From Actinomadura litoris (GTDB taxonomy: Bacteria; Actinomycetota; Actinomycetes; Streptosporangiales; Streptosporangiaceae): a stretch of DNA of 64,000 nucleotides. Positions 58,813 through 64,000 of this stretch are shown one piece after another; within the stretch, counting starts at the first letter, position 1, and each line of letters opens with the position of its first letter. The translations under genes and the position numbers were made by a program. Location: NCBI RefSeq assembly GCF_009733595.1, contig NZ_WOFH01000011.1:62001-126000 (forward strand), in the 5' to 3' direction. The notes beneath the pieces are model-generated. The model saw only the letters and a list, made by a program, of their open reading frames with translations, was not told where the DNA came from and did not search any database.

Positions 58813-58852
58813 GGCCGCGCTTCCCTTAACAGACCTGTGGCTTTACCGTGGG
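58813..58852 (+). promoter_or_regulatory. CRISPR leader-like block, copy 2
   Basis: Forty bases directly before the first repeat of the main array, matching the block before the small array at 55903-55942, including GACCTGTGGCTTTACCGTGG. The 130 bases before it contain no gene. Confidence 0.7.
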
Positions 58853-59470
58853 GTCCTCATCGCCCCTGCGAGGGTTCGCAACGCCTCAAAGTGGCCTCGG
58901 TTGAAGATCTTCCAGCCGATTGTCCTCATCGCCCCTGCGAGGGTTCGCAACCATGCCGAGGTCGTGCGGAGCCGTGAAGGTCGCCAGTCCTCATCGCCCC
59001 TGCGAGGGTTCGCAACCGTGCGTTCACCACCTCGATCCGCACGCGGCCGCCGTCCTCATCGCCCCTGCAAGGGTTCGCAACGCGAGGGTAAGCGTGACCA
59101 CGCTGACCCGTGAGGGGTCCTCATCGCCCGTGCGAGGGTTCGCAACTTGGCCTTCTGGGTCGCTTTCTCGACACCTGCCAGTCCTCATCGCCTCTGCGAG
59201 GGTTCGCAACGAGATAGCGTGATCACATCTCCGGCTACGGCGTAGCGTCCTCATCGCCCCCCGTGAAGGTCGCAACCCTGGACGACAGCGGCCGTCGCGC
59301 TGCCCACGATCGTCCTCATCGCCCTACGAGGGTTCGCAACATCTCCTTCTGCGCCTCACACCACAGGCGCAGCAGGTTTTCATCGCCCCTGCGAGGGTTC
59401 GCAACCCCATGAACGCCACGAGCGCGACCTTGGCCAGCCAGGTCCTCATCGCCTCGGTGAGGGTCGCAGT
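58853..59470 (+). CRISPR. Main CRISPR array, ten repeats and nine spacers
   Basis: Repeats of 30 bases start at 58853, 58922, 58987, 59052, 59117, 59181, 59247, 59312 (29 bases), 59376 and 59442. The consensus begins GTCCTCATCGCCCC and ends TGCGAGGGTTCGCAAC, with a small internal dyad. Spacers are 34-39 bases. The first three repeats are identical; changes accumulate toward the right, which marks the left side, next to the leader, as the growing end. No cas gene is present within the window. Spacer targets are unknown. Confidence 0.95.
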
Positions 59471-59510
59471 ACGCGCTTGCCGCCCCACCCCCTTATCCCA
59501 CTCCGAGGAG

Positions 59511-59539
59511 GCGCTCACCGTCCCTGGAGGGCGCACAAC
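59511..59539 (+). CRISPR. Further decayed repeat after the main array
   Basis: A worn unit with GCTCACCGTCCCTGGAGGG and the end GCACAAC lies 40 bases after the tenth repeat. It continues the trend of decay at the distal end. A still weaker unit may lie near 59580-59605. Confidence 0.5.
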
Positions 59540-59707
59540 AGATCGCGGATGGCTTTGCGCTAATCCCTCATGGCGAGGAATTCACCCTCCGGGGAGGGCC
59601 TAATGAGGTAGAGCCGGTGACGGACTGCTTAGTTCCTACCAAGCGTCGATCACCGGCCCTACCCAAAGAAGCACAGCTAAGAGGGCGGAGCTTTGATAGC
59701 GGGGCGG

Positions 59708-59977
59708 CTAGCCCTCTGCGTCCAGGCGTCCTGCTTTAACGTTGTTGGTGAACATCTGCCAGGCGGCGGAGGTGAGGGCCAGGCGAGAGCCGTTCGGGTT
59801 CTTGGAGTCTCGAACCATGATCGCGGACGTCATGTCTGCGACCTCCACACACTCACCTCCATGCTGGGCGCTGTGGCTGCTTTTGCGCCACTGGCCTACC
59901 TCTACACACTCGCCGCCTTGATGGCCGCTATGGCTGCTCTTGCGCCAATGAATACCTGACACACCTGAGGTGCTCAT
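59708..59977 (-). CDS. DUF397 protein with an internal duplication
   Basis: An 89-residue protein starting at ATG. DUF397 has the block Trp-Arg-Lys-Ser-Ser-x-Ser, Gly-Gly-x-Cys-Val-Glu-Val and Val-Arg-Asp-Ser-Lys. Here the first two blocks occur twice in succession, from a 57-base in-frame duplication near the start. Small DUF397 proteins partner XRE-type regulators (WhiJ/Scr families) in actinomycete development. The gene is a tandem copy of the DUF397 gene at 60126-60338, including the flanking DNA. Confidence 0.85.
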   Translation of the reverse strand: MSTSGVSGIHWRKSSHSGHQGGECVEVGQWRKSSHSAQHGGECVEVADMTSAIMVRDSKNPNGSRLALTSAAWQMFTNNVKAGRLDAEG

Positions 59978-59997
59978 AACTTCTCTGTCGCGCCTTT

Positions 59998-60076
59998 CTG
60001 GGAAGGACTGTTTGGTAGGCCGGTGACCGGACTACTTGGTTTCCTACCAAGCGCCGGTCACCGGCCCTTCCCAGAG
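59998..60076. repeat. Nested inverted repeat between the two DUF397 genes
   Basis: Outer arms TCTGGGAAGG and CCTTCCCAGA, inner perfect arms GGCCGGTGACCGG (60018-60030) and CCGGTCACCGGCC (60054-60066), and a small CTTGGT/ACCAAG hairpin in the loop. A worn copy lies at about 59617-59665 after the other DUF397 gene. It may act as a strong terminator. Confidence 0.75.
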
Positions 60077-60125
60077 AAGCACTATCGAGCACCGCTAAGG
60101 AGGCAGTGCTTTGGTAGCGGGACGG

Positions 60126-60338
60126 CTAGCCTTCTGCGTCCAGGCGTCCCGCTTTGATGTTGTTGGTGAACGTCTGCCAGGCGGTGGGGGTGAAGGCTAG
60201 GCGGGGGCCATCTGGGTTCTTGGAGTCTCGGACCATGATCGTGGACGTTGTGTCCGCGACTTCCACGCACTCGCCGCCCTGGTGGGCGCTGCGGCTGCTC
60301 TTGCGCCACCGGATACCTGACACGTCTGAGGTGCTCAT
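60126..60338 (-). CDS. DUF397 protein
   Basis: ATG 60338 overlaps the stop of the XRE regulator as ATGA and gives 70 residues; longer frames run into the regulator gene. It has Trp-Arg-Lys-Ser-Ser-Arg-Ser, Gly-Gly-Glu-Cys-Val-Glu-Val and Val-Arg-Asp-Ser-Lys-Asn-Pro-Asp-Gly, followed by Trp-Gln-Thr-Phe. It is the normal-length partner of the XRE gene. The second DUF397 gene downstream appears to have been copied from this one. Confidence 0.9.
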   Translation of the reverse strand: MSTSDVSGIRWRKSSRSAHQGGECVEVADTTSTIMVRDSKNPDGPRLAFTPTAWQTFTNNIKAGRLDAEG

Positions 60339-61153
60339 AGCTTCTCCATCGCGTCTTGGATCATGGCCAACGACTCCTCCGCAGAGAGCGTGTGACCTTG
60401 GACCAGGTCCCACGTTACGGCCTGGAGTGCGATCCTGTCGCGCTGCTTCAGCAGTATCCCTTCCCCAGAAGACTCGGTGTAGGCGACATCAGGCCCATCT
60501 TCGAAACTCAGGAGGGCAAAGCTGCCCGCGAGGCCTGCGTGGTAGCCGGATTTGTAGGGGACTACCTGCAACTGGGTCTGGGGACGACGTGCCACTTCAA
60601 ACAGATAGCCGAGCTGTTCTCGCATGATGTCCGCGCCGCCCACGTTCCGATGGATGACATTTTCGTCCAGGACGAGGAAGGTGTGAGGCGCGTCCTCTCG
60701 CTCGAATATTGCCTTACGTTCCATGCGTTCGGCGACGAGCCTGGCCGACTCGGACCCCATGATCGCACTGATCACCGTGTTGGAATACGCCTCGGTCTGG
60801 AAGAGCCCGCTGACCAGGTTGGTGCTGAAGACGCGGAGGTGGCTGGCCTTGCGCTCGTACCCGAGGTACTCGGTAAAGCCCGGCGGAAGGATCGCCAGGT
60901 GCCTCGTGTCGTTGATGCGGTCCAGTAGGCGGATGAAGAGGCCGTCCAGCTTGAAGAACGTGTCGAGGGCTGCGGCGAATTCTTCGGAGGGGAGGTTCTT
61001 GCGCAGCTCGACCTGGCCTACGTAGGAGTCTGCGAAGCCGAGCTTTTCGGCTAGTTCCTTCTTGCTTAGCCCGGCCTGCGTCCGGCGCCACTCCAGTTCC
61101 TTCGCGAACGTGACGATGGCGGGCGCTTCGTAGGGCTCAGACTGCGCTGGCAT
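60335..61153 (-). CDS. XRE-type regulator with DUF5753 (Scr1/WhiJ-like)
   Basis: ATG 61153 with GGAGG five bases upstream gives 272 residues. The helix-turn-helix lies at 29-50 (Leu-Ser-Lys-Lys-Glu-Leu-Ala-Glu-Lys-Leu-Gly). The larger C-terminal DUF5753 domain shows Phe-Ser-Thr-Asn-Leu-Val-Ser-Gly-Leu-Phe-Gln-Thr-Glu-Ala-Tyr and Leu-Asp-Glu-Asn-Val-Ile-His-Arg. Such regulators act with DUF397 partners to control development and antibiotic genes in filamentous actinomycetes. Its stop overlaps the DUF397 start, supporting a regulator/partner pair. Confidence 0.92.
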   Translation of the reverse strand: MPAQSEPYEAPAIVTFAKELEWRRTQAGLSKKELAEKLGFADSYVGQVELRKNLPSEEFAAALDTFFKLDGLFIRLLDRINDTRHLAILPPGFTEYLGYERKASHLRVFSTNLVSGLFQTEAYSNTVISAIMGSESARLVAERMERKAIFEREDAPHTFLVLDENVIHRNVGGADIMREQLGYLFEVARRPQTQLQVVPYKSGYHAGLAGSFALLSFEDGPDVAYTESSGEGILLKQRDRIALQAVTWDLVQGHTLSAEESLAMIQDAMEKL

Positions 61154-61305
61154 CTCGACCTCCGGGGGGCCTGCACCCGGGTGGCGGGTGCGATCGATCT
61201 CGCCTGTGGTACGTCGCTGGTGGTGCACGAGTGATTCCCCAGTGTAGTCGAGCGTGTGAAGGTTGTCGCACGAAATCGGGCAGGTGGGCGAGCAAGGGGT
61301 CGGTG

Positions 61306-61542
61306 ATGGACGGGCGAGCGCGGGACGAGCGGGAGCTGGAGTCACTGCGGGGTGACTTCGGTGGGTGGCGGATCTGGCGGGCTGTGCGGCAGGACGGTCG
61401 GCTGGGTGAGTGGGTCGCCAGCCTGCACGACCCGGCGGCGGGTGTGGAGCCCACGCTCATGCATCCTTCTGCGTCGCTGTTGCGTGAGGCCCTCAAGCAA
61501 CAGGCTCGGCGGGCCCGTAAGGGCTCATCGGGGTCTGGATGA
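61306..61542 (+). CDS. Small hypothetical protein
   Basis: ATG 61306 with AAGGGG upstream gives 78 residues; earlier starts in the frame are less likely. The product has Gly-Gly-Trp-Arg-Ile-Trp-Arg-Ala-Val and Trp-Val-Ala-Ser-Leu and a basic helical end. It is divergent from the XRE regulator with about 150 bases between them. Small proteins with this tryptophan-rich start often neighbour such regulators in actinomycetes. Function unknown. Confidence 0.6.
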   Translation: MDGRARDERELESLRGDFGGWRIWRAVRQDGRLGEWVASLHDPAAGVEPTLMHPSASLLREALKQQARRARKGSSGSG

Positions 61543-61631
61543 GCGCGGCGCGGTCGGTGGCCACGCCCCCCGGACCACCGGCCGCGCCGCTTCCAATCGA
61601 CAACTGCGAGGTGAACCGTCATGGGTGTGTC

Positions 61632-61931
61632 ATGGGTGTGAGCTGGCAGGCGTTTCCCGTCCCGCTGGGTGATCGGCACGCGCATCTGGGTGCGCTGCGG
61701 AGTGTGCTTGATGCGCGTCCGGAACTGGCGTGCGGGGTGGTTGAGCGGCGCGGGGCGCCGGCGGGGTTGAGTGTGGTGTGGCGGGGGCGGCCGCACAGGC
61801 TGGTTGAGGTCGGGTGCGACTTCTTCGAGGGGGCCTGGTGGTTCACCTGGGGTGACGGGCGACGTATCACTCCGGTGAGTGACGTTGAGTATGCCGTCGC
61901 GCTCGTCGTCCGGGAACTGGCCCGGTCTTAG
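61632..61931 (+). CDS. Small hypothetical protein next to the XRE cluster
   Basis: ATG 61632 gives 99 residues beginning Gly-Val-Ser-Trp-Gln-Ala-Phe; an in-frame ATG at 61539 overlaps the previous stop as ATGA and GTG 61611 has GCGAGGTGA near it, so the start is uncertain. The product has Phe-Phe-Glu-Gly-Ala-Trp-Trp-Phe-Thr-Trp-Gly-Asp-Gly-Arg in the middle, a beta-rich look and an Arg-rich surface. It probably shares a transcript with the 78-residue gene. No family recognised. Confidence 0.6.
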   Translation: MGVSWQAFPVPLGDRHAHLGALRSVLDARPELACGVVERRGAPAGLSVVWRGRPHRLVEVGCDFFEGAWWFTWGDGRRITPVSDVEYAVALVVRELARS

Positions 61932-61943
61932 CGGTAGGCGTGG

Positions 61944-61984
61944 GAAGGCCCCGCCAGCACCCGGTTGGTGCTGGCGGGGCCTTC
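61944..61984. terminator. Strong bidirectional terminator hairpin
   Basis: An 18-bp stem pairs perfectly (left arm starts GAAGGCCCCGCC, right arm ends GGCGGGGCCTTC) over the five-base loop CGGTT. It lies between the convergent small gene and the peptidase gene. Confidence 0.9.
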
Positions 61985-61990
61985 AGTGTG

Positions 61991-63856
61991 TTACTTCGTC
62001 AGGGGGAGGGTCAGGGAGGAGTTGTGGAGGTCTACCTTGACCTTCGTCCCCGCCGGGTAGCGGAGGCTGTAGGCGTGGTCGGTGGCCACGATCATCAGGC
62101 CGATCCGGTGGCCGGGCTTGAAGATGTAGTCGTAGGGCTGCATCGGCCAGGAGAACGTGTAGTCCTTGCCCGCCTTGATGGGCTCGGTGACCGATGCGCT
62201 GTGACGGTTGCGCACGTCCATCCAGCCGCGCGTCACGACCTTGAACGGGGTGACGGCGGTGCTGTAGCCGCGGTTCGTGCGGCAGCCCTGGTCGGTGGGG
62301 ATGGAGTCGCCGTAGCACCAGGTGCCCGAGGTCGGCGCGAAGCCCGAGATGCGCGTGTCCGTGCCGTAGTCGACGAGGATCGCCGACAGGTACGGGGACT
62401 TGCCGTCGACCGAGGCGCGGACCTTGATCTTCGCGGTGCCGCTGAGCTTGGTGGCCTTCGTCAGCTTGGGCGTGAGGTACATCAGGCGGTTCGGGTCCGG
62501 CTTGTCCTCGTTGGCGGCGAGTTCCTCCACCGTTCGGGACGGGGCGTCCACCAGGGAGTCGGTGCCGTGGCCGCGCTTGCCGAGGGTGCCGGTCGACAGG
62601 CCCAGCTCCGTCGGACGCGCGGACGCGTCGGGCCAGTCCCGGTGCGTCTCCCACTGGCCCGGCGTGCGCTCCAGGTCGACGCGGGGCTGGCGCATGACGT
62701 CGTTGCGGACGCCGTACAGCTCGTGCGCGAACCAGAGGTTGAGGGCCTCCAGCCATTCGCCCTTGCGGACGTCCAGGGGCTCGTCGTGGGCCGCCTGGTG
62801 GATCCACAGTTTGCGGTTGACGTGCGCCTTCTTCAGCCCCTCCCAGAGGAGGGACATCTGGATGGGCTTGACGTTCCAGTCCGCGAGGCCGCTCGTCATG
62901 AAGACGCTGGCCTTGAAGTCGGGCGCGCTCTTGGCGAAGTTCCGCAGGTCCCAGGTGCGGTTGTAGTCGCCGGTGACGCGGTCCATGCCGGGTTCGAGCT
63001 TGCGGATGACCTTCTCGCAGACGCCCGGGTTCTTGCGGGACAGGACGACCTTCGCGTGCAGGTCGAGGTCCTCGCCGTTCCAGCCGTCGGGGGCCACGAC
63101 GGCGCCGTTCGCGCGGTACTCGTCGTACCAGTTGGAGACGCCGGAGATCGACACGACGGTCTTCAGGCCGCGCACGCCGGTCGCGGCGGCGGCGAGGGGC
63201 AGTGTGCCGTCGTAGGACTTGCCCGCCATCGCGACGTCGCCGGTCGACCAGTCCGCCCGGATCTTCTTGCCGGACGCGTCGTAGGCGGTGGCCTTGCCGG
63301 TCAGCCACTTGATGACCTGCGTCATGCCCTCGGTCTCGTTGGGGCCGACGGCGGTGGGGCAGCCGTCGGAGTCGCCCGTGCCGAGCGTGTCGGCGGCGAG
63401 GACGGCGTAGCCGCGGGAGACGAAGTAGTTGTCGTAGTAGACGCGGGAGTAGCTCGTCGGGCCGGGCGGGGCGGTTGGGACGTTCCACTCGGCGAGCCGC
63501 GGGTAGTCGGTCACGTCGGCCGGGTGGTAGGGGGTGTCGTGGAGCCCCGCGAAGTACGGGCTGCCCTCAAGGATCGAGGCGACCTTCAGGCGCCCGTTCG
63601 TCTCCTTGGGGCGGGTGACGAAGACCGAGACCCGGTCGCGCTTGCCGTCGTTGTCGCTGTCCACGTTCGTCTCGACGAAGACCTTCTCGCGCACGGCGTC
63701 CGCGAAGGAGAACGCCGGCTGGGTCTTGCCGTCCTTGACGACGATGTGGGGGCGCCCCGCGTCGGGGCGTCCGGTGTCGGCGAACGCGGGCATCGTGCCG
63801 GCGATGAGGCCGGTGGCGCCCGCGACGGCCGCCACGGAGAGTAGTGAGAGTCGCAC
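61991..63856 (-). CDS. Secreted X-Pro dipeptidyl-peptidase (S15 family)
   Basis: GTG 63856 with GGAGGAG five bases upstream gives 621 residues with a signal peptide ending near Ala-Phe-Ala (residues 1-26). The alpha/beta hydrolase domain has the nucleophile Ser214 in Ala-Gly-Lys-Ser-Tyr-Asp-Gly, Asp326 in Gly-Leu-Ala-Asp-Trp-Asn-Val, and His353 or His357 in Ile-His-Gln-Ala-Ala-His. A C-terminal jelly-roll domain follows. It should release X-Pro dipeptides from peptides outside the cell, complementing the two secreted serine proteases. Confidence 0.92.
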   Translation of the reverse strand: MRLSLLSVAAVAGATGLIAGTMPAFADTGRPDAGRPHIVVKDGKTQPAFSFADAVREKVFVETNVDSDNDGKRDRVSVFVTRPKETNGRLKVASILEGSPYFAGLHDTPYHPADVTDYPRLAEWNVPTAPPGPTSYSRVYYDNYFVSRGYAVLAADTLGTGDSDGCPTAVGPNETEGMTQVIKWLTGKATAYDASGKKIRADWSTGDVAMAGKSYDGTLPLAAAATGVRGLKTVVSISGVSNWYDEYRANGAVVAPDGWNGEDLDLHAKVVLSRKNPGVCEKVIRKLEPGMDRVTGDYNRTWDLRNFAKSAPDFKASVFMTSGLADWNVKPIQMSLLWEGLKKAHVNRKLWIHQAAHDEPLDVRKGEWLEALNLWFAHELYGVRNDVMRQPRVDLERTPGQWETHRDWPDASARPTELGLSTGTLGKRGHGTDSLVDAPSRTVEELAANEDKPDPNRLMYLTPKLTKATKLSGTAKIKVRASVDGKSPYLSAILVDYGTDTRISGFAPTSGTWCYGDSIPTDQGCRTNRGYSTAVTPFKVVTRGWMDVRNRHSASVTEPIKAGKDYTFSWPMQPYDYIFKPGHRIGLMIVATDHAYSLRYPAGTKVKVDLHNSSLTLPLTK

Positions 63857-63944
63857 CGTTGCTCCTCCGAAACTGAATGAAACCTGATCAGCTTCGTGGG
63901 GTACGGAACGCCCGTCAACGGTGATTGTTAACAAACCGGCCGGT

Positions 63945-64000
63945 TTACGATATCCGGTCGATCACCAGGGGTTGGAGGCCGGTGACGCTGGTGTCGGAAC
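63945..64000 (-). CDS. Possible C-terminal end of a gene cut by the window edge
   Basis: On the minus strand one frame entering from the edge reads Ser-Asp-Thr-Ser-Val-Thr-Gly-Leu-Gln-Pro-Leu-Val-Ile-Asp-Arg-Ile-Ser and then TAA at 63945-63947. The codon use is ordinary for this genome. The piece is too short for identification. Confidence 0.3.
   Translation of the reverse strand, partial: SDTSVTGLQPLVIDRIS

Noticed and set aside
59998..60076. Nested hairpin considered as an integron attC site or transposon end
   Set aside because: No integrase or transposase is nearby, there is no core RYYRYYY/GTT arrangement, and the related copy belongs to a local gene duplication.
1..64000. tRNA, rRNA and insertion sequence genes
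   Set aside because: I looked for cloverleaf-like segments, rRNA core sequences and transposase motifs (DDE, HTH with inverted ends) and found none that I could support.

Overview
The window is GC-rich actinobacterial DNA (roughly 70% or more GC, many GTG and TTG starts, ATGA-type gene overlaps). Two things point to a filamentous actinomycete of the Actinomadura / Thermomonosporaceae type: a three-ATPase EccC type VII secretion (T7SS) locus with DUF6177 and DUF6507-like companions, and a WhiJ-like XRE regulator with DUF397 partners. The genus is an inference; there is no rRNA or other marker gene here.

Layout. 1-3.8 kb: a WXG100 pair with a large partner cut by the edge, a lipoprotein, a one-pass membrane protein and a band-7 protein. 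4.0-12.1 kb: housekeeping genes in an order known from mycobacteria (biotin-dependent carboxylase alpha subunit, lpdA-like flavoprotein, gamma-glutamylcyclotransferase-like protein, purine nucleoside phosphorylase, phosphomannomutase). 12.2-32.3 kb: a PH-domain membrane protein, two tandem copies of a large T7SS-type toxin with putative immunity genes, then the T7SS core (two ESX-type proteins, EccB, EccD, a Pro-rich MinD-like ATPase, EccC, DUF6177). 32.3-39.3 kb: adenosine deaminase, a GtrA protein, two secreted serine proteases, small enzymes, a STAS protein, a winged-helix regulator and a toxin-antitoxin-like pair. 39.3-43.3 kb: an FkbM methyltransferase beside an unknown 458-residue protein, an ECF sigma factor and a reductase. 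43.3-46.2 kb: an arsenic island (arsR, ACR3, arsC, a GNAT enzyme and a divergent arsI). 46.3-48.2 kb: a conflict-type module made of EACC1, a membrane caspase-like protease with a PH-like tail, and a 30-residue membrane peptide that is easy to miss. 48.3-55.7 kb: assorted enzymes, a two-component system and a CPBP protease. 55.9-59.5 kb: three blocks of the same CRISPR repeat, with a NUDIX and an ABC-F gene between them and no cas genes in view. 59.7-61.9 kb: an XRE/DUF397 cluster with a duplicated DUF397 unit. 62-63.9 kb: a secreted X-Pro dipeptidyl-peptidase.

How the parts work together. EccB, EccC and EccD with the ESX proteins should export the large N-terminally helical toxins, and the 300-residue genes behind the toxins are the likely self-protection. 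The regions upstream of the two toxin genes carry matching TGTGA-type dyads, suggesting shared control. The arsenic genes form one responsive unit read outward in both directions from an operator next to arsR. The most unusual items are the duplicated toxin/immunity block with its dyads, the EACC1-caspase-micropeptide module, and the split CRISPR locus in which a decayed repeat supplies the ribosome-binding site of a NUDIX gene.
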